From Dryocola boscaweniae (GTDB lineage Bacteria; Pseudomonadota; Gammaproteobacteria; Enterobacterales; Enterobacteriaceae): DNA of 64,000 nucleotides. The stretch is taken from assembly GCF_025215095.1 (NCBI RefSeq), contig NZ_JALHAP010000078.1:1-64000 (forward strand). Reading direction: 5' to 3'. Below the pieces are notes generated by a model. That model saw nothing but the letters and a program-made list of their open reading frames with translations. It ran no database searches and had not been told where the DNA came from. This document shows, one piece after another, positions 48,567 to 59,044 of this stretch. How positions within the stretch are numbered: position 1 is the first letter of the stretch; each line of letters starts with the position of its first letter. The position numbers and the translations under genes are program-made.

Positions 48567-49279
48567 TCGAGATTATTCAGGAATACTGGAAATCCCTGTT
48601 ATGGACGGACGGTTATCGCTTCACCGGCGTGGCTATCACGCTGTGGCTGCTGATTTCATCAGTGGTGATGGGCGGGATTCTGGCGCTATTCCTCGCTATC
48701 GGGCGCGTTTCCAGCAATAAATTCATCGCTTTTCCCATCTGGTTGTTTACCTATGTTTTCCGCGGTACGCCGCTGTATGTGCAACTGCTGGTGTTTTACT
48801 CCGGGATGTATACGCTGGAAGTGGTGAAGGGCACCGTGCTGCTAAACGAGTTCTTCCGCAGCGGGCTGAACTGTACCGTGCTGGCGCTAACCCTCAATAC
48901 CTGCGCCTACACGACTGAGATTTTTGCCGGCGCCATTCGCTCGGTTCCGCACGGTGAAATTGAAGCCGCGCGGGCATACGGTTTCTCACGCGTTAAAATG
49001 TACCGCTGCATCATTTTGCCATCGGCGTTGCGTATCGCGCTGCCGGCATACAGCAATGAGGTGATTTTAATGCTGCACTCCACCGCGCTTGCATTTACCG
49101 CCACCGTGCCGGATCTGCTGAAAATCGCCCGCGATATTAACTCCGCAACCTATCAGCCGTTTACCGCGTTCGGTATCGCTGCGGTGTTGTACCTGATTAT
49201 TTCTTACGTGCTGATAAGCCTGTTCCGCAGAGCGGAAAAACGCTTTATGCAGCATGTTAAACCCAGTTCTTCGCACTGA
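48563..49279 (+). CDS. hisM: Histidine ABC transporter permease HisM
   Basis: Partner permease of HisQ. Five helices; EAA loop GAIRSVPHGEIEAARAYGFS. 238 aa as in E. coli. Starts with ATGA overlap to hisQ. Confidence 0.95.
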   Translation: MIEIIQEYWKSLLWTDGYRFTGVAITLWLLISSVVMGGILALFLAIGRVSSNKFIAFPIWLFTYVFRGTPLYVQLLVFYSGMYTLEVVKGTVLLNEFFRSGLNCTVLALTLNTCAYTTEIFAGAIRSVPHGEIEAARAYGFSRVKMYRCIILPSALRIALPAYSNEVILMLHSTALAFTATVPDLLKIARDINSATYQPFTAFGIAAVLYLIISYVLISLFRRAEKRFMQHVKPSSSH

Positions 49280-49288
49280 GTGATTTCC

Positions 49289-50062
49289 ATGGCTGAAAAT
49301 AAATTAAACGTTACTGATTTGCACAAACGCTACGGCGAACATGAAGTGCTCAAAGGGGTTTCTCTGCAGGCTAACGCTGGCGATGTTATTAGTATCATCG
49401 GCTCATCCGGTTCGGGGAAAAGTACATTTCTGCGCTGCATAAACTTCCTCGAAAAACCGAGCGAAGGCACGATTGTGGTGAGCAATCAGAACATCAACCT
49501 GGTGCGCGATAAAGACGGGCAGTTGAAAGTTGCGGATAAAAACCAACTGCGCCTGCTGCGCACCCGCCTGACCATGGTGTTCCAGCACTTCAATCTGTGG
49601 AGCCATATGACGGTGCTGGAAAACGTCATGGAGGCGCCAATCCAGGTGCTGGGGCTGAGCAAGCCCGAAGCAAAAGAGCGTGCGATTAAATATCTGGCGA
49701 AAGTAGGAATTGATGAGCGCCAGCAGGCGAAATACCCGGTGCATCTTTCCGGCGGCCAGCAGCAACGTGTCTCAATCGCGCGGGCGCTTGCGATGGAACC
49801 GGAAGTGCTGCTGTTCGATGAGCCAACCTCTGCGCTGGACCCGGAGCTTGTGGGCGAAGTGCTGCGCATCATGCAGAAACTTGCCGAAGAAGGGAAAACC
49901 ATGGTCGTCGTGACGCACGAAATGGACTTTGCCCGCCATGTTTCAAGTCATGTGATTTTCCTGCATCAGGGGCGCATTGAGGAAGAGGGCGCGCCGGATG
50001 AGCTGTTCGGCAATCCTAAGAGCGCGCGGTTGCAGCAGTTTTTATCGGGGTCTTTGAAATAA
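49289..50062 (+). CDS. hisP: Histidine ABC transporter ATPase HisP
   Basis: Energises import of His, Lys, Arg and Orn with HisQM. Walker [10 protein letters not shown], signature [16 protein letters not shown], Walker [15 protein letters not shown] choose ATG 49289 ([16 protein letters not shown]), giving 257 aa; a GTG three codons upstream abuts the hisM stop. Confidence 0.95.
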   Translation: MAENKLNVTDLHKRYGEHEVLKGVSLQANAGDVISIIGSSGSGKSTFLRCINFLEKPSEGTIVVSNQNINLVRDKDGQLKVADKNQLRLLRTRLTMVFQHFNLWSHMTVLENVMEAPIQVLGLSKPEAKERAIKYLAKVGIDERQQAKYPVHLSGGQQQRVSIARALAMEPEVLLFDEPTSALDPELVGEVLRIMQKLAEEGKTMVVVTHEMDFARHVSSHVIFLHQGRIEEEGAPDELFGNPKSARLQQFLSGSLK

Positions 50063-50067
50063 AAAGC

Positions 50068-50150
50068 AGGTGGATGGCGCTTGCGCTTATCCCCCCTACA
50101 ACCCATGGAGCGATAAAATCGTAGGGCGGATAAGCCTGTGCCATCCGCCT
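50068..50150 (+). repeat. Intergenic inverted repeat pair, copy 5
   Basis: AGGTGGATGGCGCTTGCGC with TTATCCCCCCTAC, then GTAGGGCGGATAAGCCTGTG with CCATCCGCC. It fills the convergent gap hisP/yfcH. Confidence 0.75.
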
Positions 50151-50157
50151 TATTAAA

Positions 50158-51051
50158 TCAGCGCACCACATCCGCAAGCGCCTCTTCCAGATCGAAATAC
50201 CGGAAGCCAAATCCGGACTCTTCAAGACGCTTTGGCAGCGCGCGCTGCCCGCCCAGCACCAGAACCGCAGATTCTCCCATCATCAGCTTCACGGCCGTGG
50301 CAGGGGCTCGCATAAAGGCCGGGCGATTCAATACGTGGCCCAGGGCATGGGAAAACTGTTCATTGCGTACGGGGTAGGGCGAAACCATATTGAACGGACC
50401 GCGCAGATCGTTGTTCAGCAGCCAAAGAATGCCGTTAACCATATCATCGACGTGGATCCAGGCGAGATACTGACGGCCATTGCCCATTGGCCCGCCAAGC
50501 CCTAAACGAAAAATGGGCAGCAGTTTAGCCAGAATGCCGCCTTTTGGCGCCAGCACAACGCCGGTTCGCAGCAGGCAAACGCGCGTGTTTTCGCTTTGCG
50601 CGCCGCAGGCGATTTGCTCCCAGCGCGCGCACAGCTTATGGGTAAATTCATTGTGCGGCGGTTCATCTTCCGTGACGACAACTTCACCCAGATCGCCGTA
50701 GTAACCTGCGGCAGAGCCGGAGATCAGCACGGAAGGCGGCGTCTGGCTGGCTTTAAACATCTCCACCAGGCGGTCAGTAATCTGCCAGCGGCTCTGGCAC
50801 AGGCGCTGTTTCTGCGCCTCCGTCCAGCGTTTATCCGCGATGGGTTCGCCCGCGAGGTTGATGACGGCGTCAAAGCCGTCAAGCGTGGCGTGGTCGTTAA
50901 GCCCTTTCCACAGTGTGACGCGAGGATCGAGCCGGGTTCGAGCTTTGTCCGGATCTCTTGTGACCACGGTAACGTCGTGCCCTGTTTCCAGCAATCGCGG
51001 CACCAGATGGCCGCCAATAAGCCCGCTACCGCCGGTAATCAATATCTGCAT
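50158..51051 (-). CDS. yfcH: YfcH, NAD-dependent epimerase-like SDR protein
   Basis: Extended SDR of the TIGR01777 type (nucleotide-sugar epimerase-like) with NAD motif [17 protein letters not shown] at the start and a C-terminal DUF1731 region ([36 protein letters not shown]). 297 aa. The substrate is unknown. It lies 22 bases downstream of folX on the same strand. Confidence 0.93.
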   Translation of the reverse strand: MQILITGGSGLIGGHLVPRLLETGHDVTVVTRDPDKARTRLDPRVTLWKGLNDHATLDGFDAVINLAGEPIADKRWTEAQKQRLCQSRWQITDRLVEMFKASQTPPSVLISGSAAGYYGDLGEVVVTEDEPPHNEFTHKLCARWEQIACGAQSENTRVCLLRTGVVLAPKGGILAKLLPIFRLGLGGPMGNGRQYLAWIHVDDMVNGILWLLNNDLRGPFNMVSPYPVRNEQFSHALGHVLNRPAFMRAPATAVKLMMGESAVLVLGGQRALPKRLEESGFGFRYFDLEEALADVVR

Positions 51052-51073
51052 GCGCGTCTCCTGTCGAGTGCGC

Positions 51074-51442
51074 CTACCTTCGCCAGCTCATGGTCATTGA
51101 CACCGAGTCGGCATAACGCAGCGCGTGAAGTTTATCTATCTCCACTTCAGCATAAGACACCCAAGGATGGTCGCATGCGATATCGAGCACATCCTGAGTT
51201 AATTTTTCCAGCAAAGAGAAGCGATTATTCTCCACTAACTGGATGATGTTCTTGGTGATGGTGCGGTAGTTCAGGGCATCGTTGATGTCTTCGCTGGCGC
51301 GCGCTTTGTCCGCCGGATAGTGAAGAGTCACGTTAACGACAATATCCTGACGGTTGGCGATCTCTTCTTCTTTAATGCCGATAAACGTGCGCAGGCGGAG
51401 ATTTTTAATTCGAATAATAGCGTCTGGCTGAGGGGATGACAT
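51074..51442 (-). CDS. folX: Dihydroneopterin triphosphate 2'-epimerase FolX
   Basis: Epimerises dihydroneopterin triphosphate to the monapterin form, in the FolB family. Core [23 protein letters not shown], in parts, and [21 protein letters not shown] are typical. I choose ATG 51442 ([14 protein letters not shown]) behind GGAGGAAA, giving 122 aa (E. coli 120). Confidence 0.95.
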   Translation of the reverse strand: MSSPQPDAIIRIKNLRLRTFIGIKEEEIANRQDIVVNVTLHYPADKARASEDINDALNYRTITKNIIQLVENNRFSLLEKLTQDVLDIACDHPWVSYAEVEIDKLHALRYADSVSMTMSWRR

Positions 51443-51512
51443 TGCAGGTTTCCTCCGTGTGTTGCTTCCCGCCACAGAATACACCACGGCGGGAAGATTT
51501 TGACACGCAGGC

Positions 51513-52939
<1,427 letters not shown>

Positions 52940-52997
52940 TTCGTACGGCTTTGTTCGCTATCATTAAGCCACTTACCATTAAAAGGGATGTGGATTT

Positions 52998-53549
52998 ATG
53001 AAGCTGATGTTTGCCTCGGATATTCACGGTTCATTGCCAGCGACCGAGAGAGTATTGGCGATTTTTGCGCAAAGCGGCGCGCAGGGGCTCGTTCTGGTTG
53101 GCGACTTGCTTAATCACGGGCCGCGAAATGCGTTACCTGAGGGATACGATCCGGCAGCGGTAGCAGACAGGCTTAACGGCGCGGCGGATAAAATTATTGC
53201 CGTGCGCGGCAATTGCGACAGCGAAGTCGATCAGATGCTGCTGCGTTTTCCCATCACCGCGCCGTTTGCCCAAATCCTGTTACCGGGCCTGCGTTTATTT
53301 GTCACCCACGGACATCTTTTTAACCCTGATAAATTGCCACCTTTGGCACCACACGACGTGCTGATTTTCGGTCATACTCATCTTCCGATGGCTGAAAACC
53401 GTGACGGGCTCTACTTCTTCAACCCCGGTTCGGTAAGCATGCCGAAAGGGGGATTTGCAGCGAGCTACGGCATGTTGAATGACGGCGTTCTGAGCGTTCA
53501 CGCGCTGAATAATGATGGGGTTATTGCACAGGTCGACATTACCCCGTAA
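52998..53549 (+). CDS. yfcE: Phosphodiesterase YfcE
   Basis: Calcineurin-like metallophosphoesterase. Metal-binding motifs ASDIHGS, GDLLNHGP, RGNCDSE, VTHGH and FGHTHLP in the right order. 183 aa (E. coli 184). Followed after 58 bases by yfcD. Confidence 0.95.
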   Translation: MKLMFASDIHGSLPATERVLAIFAQSGAQGLVLVGDLLNHGPRNALPEGYDPAAVADRLNGAADKIIAVRGNCDSEVDQMLLRFPITAPFAQILLPGLRLFVTHGHLFNPDKLPPLAPHDVLIFGHTHLPMAENRDGLYFFNPGSVSMPKGGFAASYGMLNDGVLSVHALNNDGVIAQVDITP

Positions 53550-53607
53550 CTTACCGCTTGTAAAACCATAACGCGCCGTAAGAGCGCCCTAAAGAGAAGG
53601 TTTCCCG

Positions 53608-54150
53608 ATGGTGGAACAGAGTCATTTTACTGGCACGGAATGGGTAGACATTGTTAACGAAGACAATGAAGTGATAGCACAAGCCAGCCGTGAGCAAATG
53701 CGCGCGCAGCGCTTACGCCATCGTGCTACCTATATAGTTGTTCATGACGGCATGGGTAAAATTCTGGTGCAGCGCCGCACTGAGACGAAAGACTTCCTGC
53801 CGGGCATGCTTGATGCTACCGCAGGCGGCGTTGTCCAGTCAGACGAACAGCTTCTCGATTCTGCGCGCCGCGAGGCGGAGGAGGAGTTGGGAATTGCCGG
53901 AGTTCCCTTTGCCGAGCATGGCCAGTTCTATTTTGAAGATGAGCACTGTCGTGTATGGGGCGGCTTGTTTAGCTGCGTCTCGCACGGGCCGTTTGCGCTT
54001 CAGGAAGAAGAGGTCAGCGAAGTGAGCTGGATGTCGCCGGAAGAAATTACCGCCCGCTGCGATGAGTTCACTCCAGACTCTTTGAAAGCGCTGGCGCTGT
54101 GGATGACGCGCAACGCCAAGAATGAGAAGCAGTCGGCGACGGCGGAGTAA
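53608..54150 (+). CDS. yfcD: Nudix hydrolase YfcD
   Basis: Nudix protein of the isopentenyl-diphosphate isomerase-like class. The Nudix box starts at [20 protein letters not shown] and ends in ELGI (residues ~73-95). 180 aa as in E. coli. In E. coli the next genes are yfcC and pta; here the pentitol island begins instead. Confidence 0.94.
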   Translation: MVEQSHFTGTEWVDIVNEDNEVIAQASREQMRAQRLRHRATYIVVHDGMGKILVQRRTETKDFLPGMLDATAGGVVQSDEQLLDSARREAEEELGIAGVPFAEHGQFYFEDEHCRVWGGLFSCVSHGPFALQEEEVSEVSWMSPEEITARCDEFTPDSLKALALWMTRNAKNEKQSATAE

Positions 54151-54190
54151 GTTTATTGACCAGGGCATCCTCGCTTTGGTGATGTAAAAA

Positions 54191-54208
54191 GGCGGACTTT
54201 CGTCCGCC
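54191..54208. terminator. Terminator hairpin 1 between yfcD and rbtK
   Basis: Stem GGCGGAC/GTCCGCC with TTTC loop; five A on the left give a T-run on the minus strand. It has an exact copy at 54340-54357. Confidence 0.75.
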
Positions 54209-54221
54209 AGAGATTGATGAC

Positions 54222-54253
54222 AAACATCCGAAAAGCGTGGTTTTCGGATGTTT
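54222..54253. terminator. Terminator hairpin 2 between yfcD and rbtK
   Basis: 13-bp perfect stem (54222-54234 with 54241-54253), 6-base loop, A-tract and T-tract at the stem ends. Confidence 0.75.
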
Positions 54254-54339
54254 GGGGTAAACCAGAAGACAGAATCCTTTGTTTTTAAAACAATAAGTAA
54301 AAGTAACTTTTGCTCATCAGGACGTTGTCAACGGTCTGA

Positions 54340-54357
54340 GGCGGACTTTCGTCCGCC
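54340..54357. terminator. Terminator hairpin 3, identical to hairpin 1
   Basis: Second exact copy of the GGCGGACTTTCGTCCGCC hairpin, 5 bases from the rbtK stop codon, followed by TGGTTTTA on the plus strand. Confidence 0.7.
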
Positions 54358-54362
54358 TGGTT

Positions 54363-55976
54363 TTAGCAATCCCGGAATGTTTTAACGGTCTGTTGTAAGA
54401 GCTTATAGTTCTCATAACGCGTCTGGTGCGTCTGGCGATAAGCATCCTGAGGTTCAAACTGCCTGTCGAGCTTCGTCATCTGCTTCATGGCTTCACTTAC
54501 GGATGAAGTCACCTTCCCGGCGACGGCCCCCAGAATAGCCGAGCCTAACAGCACCGGTTCGCTGCATTTGGTGGCGAGGATCGGCAGATCGCAGGCGTCG
54601 GCCAGCAACTGGCGAACCAGCGGGTGTTGACCCGCACCGCCACTGATGACGATTTTATCCGTCTTAACGCCCTGCTGACGTTGCGCATCAACGATCTGCC
54701 GCAGCCCGTAGCCGATACCGCATAATCCGGCGACGTACAGGGCGACCAGGTTATCCAAATCCCTCTCCATCCCTAAACCGGCGATGGCCGCCCGCGCGTG
54801 GGGATCGGCGAAGGGCGCGCGGTTACCTAAAAATTCAGGCACGACATGCAGACCGCGAGCCAGTTCGATGGCTTTGGAAGGATCGGTGAGCCTTGCCAGC
54901 GCCAGATCCGCCAGATAAACCGGTAGCGGAACGTTGAGCGCCCGCGCCTGTACGCTTGCTTCGGCGGCGGCGGGATGGAAGGCGACAAGCTGATCGATAG
55001 CCGCTCCGGCAGCGCTCTGGCCGCCTTCGCTTAGCCACATGCCCGGCACCATCGCTGAATAATACGGGCCCCACACGCCGGGAATATAAACGGGATTTTC
55101 CGTGGAGGTCATGGTGCAGGCGGAGGTGCCAAATACCCACGCAAGGTTGTGCAGCGCGCCATTATCAACGCCCGCCGTGCCGATGCCGCCTGCGTGGGCG
55201 TCAATCATACCGATGGCGACCGGCGTTCCTGCCGGCAGCCCCATTTCATCGGCCGCAGCAGCGCTAAGCCCCTGGCCGCAAGGCGTTCCAGGCTCCACGA
55301 TACGCTGGCCGATACGCGCAAATTCCTCGTCCGCCAGCTCATCAAGCCCAATGGTACGGAAATAGTCCGCATCCCAGCGTTTCTCATGGGCAAGATAGGT
55401 CCATTTACAGGTTACCGTGCAGGTTGAGCGGGCCAGATCCCCCGTTGCGCGCCAGGTGAGGAAATCCGCCAGGTCGAAAAATTGCCAGGCGTTGTCATAG
55501 ACTTTCCGGCGGTTCTCCTTCAGCCAGAGGATTTTCGGCGTTTCCATTTCCGGCGAAATTTTACCGCCGACATATTGCAGCACGGAATGGCCAGTGTCGT
55601 TAATACGCTCGGCCTGTTCGGTGGCGCGGTGATCCATCCAGACGATGATATTGCGTTCCGGATCGCAGGCGTCCCCCACCGCAAGCGGTTCGCCGTCTCG
55701 CCCCAGCACCACAAGAGAGCAAGTTGCATCAAAACCGACGCCGCTTACGCTTGCGGGTGATACGCCCGCTGCGTCTACGGCTTCACGAATGCTTTGACAT
55801 ACCGCCTGCCAGATTTCGTTGCTGGACTGCTCAACTCTATTTCCCGCATAGCGTTTGAGCGTAATCGGACGCGTGGCGTGGGCAAGCAAATGCCCTGAAA
55901 GATCGAAAATTCCGGCGCGTACGCTGCCCGAACCGACGTCCACGCCGATGAGGGTATTTTTGGTTTCATTTTTCAT
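54363..55976 (-). CDS. rbtK: D-ribulokinase RbtK
   Basis: FGGY-family kinase that phosphorylates D-ribulose to D-ribulose 5-phosphate in ribitol catabolism. N-terminal phosphate motif IGVDVGSGSVRAGIFDLSG at residues 9-27, FDATCSLVVL, MIDAHAGGIGTAGVD and the adenosine motif VISGGAGQHPLVRQLLAD. 537 aa, like Klebsiella RbtK (~535). It is transcribed with rbtD, which ends 23 bases upstream of its start. No transporter gene follows it, although Klebsiella has rbtT next to it. Confidence 0.9.
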   Translation of the reverse strand: MKNETKNTLIGVDVGSGSVRAGIFDLSGHLLAHATRPITLKRYAGNRVEQSSNEIWQAVCQSIREAVDAAGVSPASVSGVGFDATCSLVVLGRDGEPLAVGDACDPERNIIVWMDHRATEQAERINDTGHSVLQYVGGKISPEMETPKILWLKENRRKVYDNAWQFFDLADFLTWRATGDLARSTCTVTCKWTYLAHEKRWDADYFRTIGLDELADEEFARIGQRIVEPGTPCGQGLSAAAADEMGLPAGTPVAIGMIDAHAGGIGTAGVDNGALHNLAWVFGTSACTMTSTENPVYIPGVWGPYYSAMVPGMWLSEGGQSAAGAAIDQLVAFHPAAAEASVQARALNVPLPVYLADLALARLTDPSKAIELARGLHVVPEFLGNRAPFADPHARAAIAGLGMERDLDNLVALYVAGLCGIGYGLRQIVDAQRQQGVKTDKIVISGGAGQHPLVRQLLADACDLPILATKCSEPVLLGSAILGAVAGKVTSSVSEAMKQMTKLDRQFEPQDAYRQTHQTRYENYKLLQQTVKTFRDC

Positions 55977-55999
55977 CTTCGTAACCAGTTTCCCCGGGA

Positions 56000-56749
56000 T
56001 TAGAGATCGACGCTGTTCGGCAGTATGACCAGATCGCGAACGGTTACGTTTTTATTGCGGGTGACCATAAAGAGTACGGATTCCGCGACTTCAATCGGCT
56101 GCATCAGGCTGCCGTTTGCCAGCGCTTCTTCCATTTTTTCTTTCGGCCAGTCGTCCAGCAGGGCGGTTACCACCGGGCCTGGCAATACCGCGCCCACGCG
56201 CACGCCATACTGCGCAACCTGGCGGCGGGTAGAGTGAACAAAGGCCTGCACGGCAAATTTTGACGCGGTATAAATTGGCTCCCAGATGACCGGCACAACG
56301 CCTGCAATGGAGCTGGTGAAGATAATATCGCCTGATTTCTGGGCGATAAGGTGAGGCAGAACCGCACGCACGCTACGGAATGCGGCATTGATATTCAGAT
56401 TCAGCACGCGGTCCCAGACATCCGGATCGCCTTCTGCGATTGGGCCGCCAATGTACGCGCCGGCATTGGCGTGGAAGATATCCAGCCGCCCGGCACGTTC
56501 CAGAATGCCGGTAAGGATGTTATCGACCTGCTGCGGCTGCATAAGATCCACAACCAGCGCAAAGGCGTTTTCACCCATTTCCGCCGTCAGTTTCTCAAGC
56601 TTTTCGCCGTCACGGTCGATAAGTACGACTTTAGCGCCAGCCGCCAGCAGGGTTCTGGCGCATTCAAGTCCAATACCGGAAGCGGCGCCGGTGATGGCTG
56701 CTACTTTGCCGCTAAGAGAGCTATTGATAGAGGGTAAGTCGTTTTTCAT
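56000..56749 (-). CDS. rbtD: Ribitol 2-dehydrogenase RbtD
   Basis: Classical SDR that oxidises ribitol to D-ribulose with NAD. Cofactor motif TGAASGIG near residue 19, NAG motif ([11 protein letters not shown]) near 93, and the catalytic YTASK near 165 preceded by the SSIAGV serine. Very close to the Klebsiella enzyme along its whole 249 residues. First gene of rbtDK, divergent from rbtR. Confidence 0.94.
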   Translation of the reverse strand: MKNDLPSINSSLSGKVAAITGAASGIGLECARTLLAAGAKVVLIDRDGEKLEKLTAEMGENAFALVVDLMQPQQVDNILTGILERAGRLDIFHANAGAYIGGPIAEGDPDVWDRVLNLNINAAFRSVRAVLPHLIAQKSGDIIFTSSIAGVVPVIWEPIYTASKFAVQAFVHSTRRQVAQYGVRVGAVLPGPVVTALLDDWPKEKMEEALANGSLMQPIEVAESVLFMVTRNKNVTVRDLVILPNSVDL

Positions 56750-56794
56750 TTTATAATCCTTTCAGGTGTTCAGAATTTGTTGTGCCATAATTTT

Positions 56795-56812
56795 TGCTCA
56801 ATCGATAGAGCA
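56795..56812. promoter_or_regulatory. Putative RbtR operator
   Basis: TGCTCAATCGATAGAGCA is an 18-bp palindrome with one mismatched pair and a central CG, the pattern of LacI-family operators. It lies in the 120-base rbtD/rbtR divergent gap. Confidence 0.5.
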
Positions 56813-56869
56813 GATGTAGCACCAGATGAAATTTGCGGCAAGCAGGATAAAAAACGGAGAGAAAAATTT

Positions 56870-57892
56870 GTGATACGCGCCAGGAAAACGAAGAAAATTA
56901 CCATTTACGATTTGGCGGAGCTGACGGGAGTTTCAGCGAGCGCGGTCAGCGCTATCCTTAACGGCAACTGGAAAAAGCGCCGAATCAGCGCAAAACTGGC
57001 GGAAAAAGTTACTCAGGTGGCGCAGGAGCAGGGGTATGCCGTTAACCGGCAGGCCAGCCTGCTGCGGAAAAAGAAATCACGCGTTATCGGCATGATTGTG
57101 CCGAAATACGACAACCGCTATTTCGGTTCAATCGTTGAAAAATTTGAAGAAATGGCACGAGAGCGCGGCCTTTTCCCCATCATTACCTGTACCCGTCGCG
57201 ACCCGGAGCTGGAGCTCGAAGCGGTGCGCACCATGCTTTCCTGGCAGGTGGAGTGGGTGATTGCGACCGGTGCGACGCGGCCTGATGAAATCTCCGAGCT
57301 GTGCTCGCAGGCCGGTGTCCATACGCTAAACCTGGATCTGCCGGGGACGCTGGCGCCGTCGGTAATTTCAGATAACTATGCCGGAGCGAAGGCGCTTACC
57401 GAGCGTATTTTGCTTAATGCGCAAAAGCGTTTCGGGCAAAAAGTCTCTTTAACTTTTGTCGGCGGCCGACGCAATGACCACAACACCCGCGAACGTTTAC
57501 GGGGATTCCGCGATGCCCATCAAGAAATGGGGCTGCTGGTTGCGGCAAAAAATATTTTTATTGAAGGCTACTCACCAAAACACGTGCAGGCCGCGCTTTG
57601 CGACTTTGCGCCGCCTGCGGATGGCGTTTACGGCCTGTTTGTTAACTCCACCATTTCACTGGAAGGCGTCGTTCAGTGGCTGGCCGCGAAAGGGCAAACC
57701 GGCACAAAGCAGCCGCCGATGGGCTGCTTTGACTGGGACCCCTTTGTTCCACTGCTGGGGCATGATATCGATATGGTCAGGCAGGACGTCCCGGCTATGC
57801 TTGAGGCGGCGTTTTCTATTATTGATTCTGGCGACAATAAAATTCAGTGCATTGAAATTTCGCCCACCCTTACCAGCGGATCGCCGCTTTAG
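56870..57892 (+). CDS. rbtR: Ribitol operon repressor RbtR (LacI family)
   Basis: LacI/GalR regulator: N-terminal helix-turn-helix TIYDLAELTGVSASAVSAILNG and hinge, then a periplasmic-binding-protein-like sensor domain (VIGMIVPKYDNRYFGSI). I choose GTG 56870 (MIRARKTKKITIYD) behind GGAGAG, giving 340 aa; the open frame starts at 56777. The place between rbtD and dalR is that of Klebsiella rbtR. Its stop overlaps the dalR stop by 4 bases on the other strand. Confidence 0.88.
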   Translation: MIRARKTKKITIYDLAELTGVSASAVSAILNGNWKKRRISAKLAEKVTQVAQEQGYAVNRQASLLRKKKSRVIGMIVPKYDNRYFGSIVEKFEEMARERGLFPIITCTRRDPELELEAVRTMLSWQVEWVIATGATRPDEISELCSQAGVHTLNLDLPGTLAPSVISDNYAGAKALTERILLNAQKRFGQKVSLTFVGGRRNDHNTRERLRGFRDAHQEMGLLVAAKNIFIEGYSPKHVQAALCDFAPPADGVYGLFVNSTISLEGVVQWLAAKGQTGTKQPPMGCFDWDPFVPLLGHDIDMVRQDVPAMLEAAFSIIDSGDNKIQCIEISPTLTSGSPL

Positions 57893-58842
57893 CGGGTTAA
57901 CAGCCAGCGGGCGGTGTGCTCATCGGTGACCAGACCGCTAATCCATTTGCCCTTAAGTGCTGCAAATATGGCGGCACGTTTGTCTTCTCCGCAGGCCGCA
58001 GCGATTCGCGGGCACTGGCTGCGGCGGATATCATAGCTGGTGATCAGATTGTTGATATCGCTTTCCACCACCTCGCCGTTCGCGTCGATAAAACGGCCAA
58101 GGACTTCACCGATTGCGCCTTGCAACGTCAGGGTTTCAAGCTGTTCGAGCGTGATAAACCCATCCTTGAAAATCGGGCTTTCCTGCGAAAGCGCGCCGAT
58201 ACCGACAAAAATAACGTCAGCATTATGCGCGACATTTAACACATTGTTGAATAAGCGGTTTGAACACCACATCTGATGTTCAAGGGACGTTTGCGCATAG
58301 CGCGGCGCGGGCCACTGATAGTAATTAGCCTGAATTTTACTCGCCAGCAGCAGGGGAACATCGTCGTAGTAATTGCATTTGCCTTCCGCGTCCATAGCGC
58401 TGATTAAGGCGACGCAGCGCGCGTTAGGGCTGTCGAAATCGATGCGTCTGATGGTCTTTTTCAACGTTAACCCGGAGCCGATGCCGATAATTTTGTCGTT
58501 GTCGGCGCGCAGGTATTTTTCCATAAGCTGATAGCAACCGAAGGAGACGCTGTCGAGCGTCATATCGCTGGTAAAGGCCGGCACGACGTTGCATTCAGTG
58601 AGGTCATACTTCTCTTTGAGCATCTGCGCGTAGTTCAGGCAACTGGCGACCGGGTGGTTGAGCCCAATAGAAACAATGCCTTCTTCTTTCGCTGCGGCAA
58701 TCAGCCGCTGCACAACCGGGCGTGAAGTGCCGAGCTGCGTGGCTATTTCGCTCTGGTTTTGCCCGGCGATGTAGTACATCCACGCGGCGCGAACTTTCTG
58801 ATCTAACCGTATGTCTTCTTCAGTTATCAATTTTTTCAGCAC
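57889..58842 (-). CDS. dalR: D-arabinitol operon regulator DalR (SorC family)
   Basis: SorC-type transcription factor: N-terminal HTH (YYIAGQNQSEIATQLGTSRPVVQRLIAAA, in parts, residues ~22-50) and a C-terminal sugar-phosphate-binding domain (GIGSGLTLKKTIRRI; ADVIFVGIGAL). 317 aa with a GTG start at 58842, for which the ribosome site is poor, so the start is uncertain. Divergent from dalD, the gene it is expected to control. Confidence 0.85.
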   Translation of the reverse strand: MLKKLITEEDIRLDQKVRAAWMYYIAGQNQSEIATQLGTSRPVVQRLIAAAKEEGIVSIGLNHPVASCLNYAQMLKEKYDLTECNVVPAFTSDMTLDSVSFGCYQLMEKYLRADNDKIIGIGSGLTLKKTIRRIDFDSPNARCVALISAMDAEGKCNYYDDVPLLLASKIQANYYQWPAPRYAQTSLEHQMWCSNRLFNNVLNVAHNADVIFVGIGALSQESPIFKDGFITLEQLETLTLQGAIGEVLGRFIDANGEVVESDINNLITSYDIRRSQCPRIAAACGEDKRAAIFAALKGKWISGLVTDEHTARWLLTR

Positions 58843-58935
58843 CTTAAGACGTTAAACGGCAGGGTTAATTCTTTTATAAACCTCTGCATTTTGGCGTGTG
58901 CAGACGGTGCAGGCAACTCTATTTTCTTTGTCTCT

Positions 58936-58963
58936 GGTCATTTGTAATTTATTGGGTCATTTG
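58936..58963. promoter_or_regulatory. Direct repeats in the dalR-dalD gap
   Basis: GGTCATTTG occurs at 58936-58944 and 58955-58963, 19 bases apart (about two helical turns). It is a candidate binding site for DalR. The rest of this 202-base gap shows only AT-rich promoter-like sequence. Confidence 0.35.
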
Positions 58964-59044
58964 CTCTTTTGTGACGTAAAGCTCTTAAATTAGTTAATTG
59001 TTCTATTACATTCTTCATCACAAACTTAAATGGAGAGCAACGTT

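Noticed and set aside
24090..50150. Repeats considered as CRISPR
   Set aside because: They are single palindromic pairs scattered in different gaps, without regular spacers or cas genes.
54191..54357. Twin hairpins considered as an insertion sequence
   Set aside because: The inner segment is too short for a transposase and has no target-site duplication.
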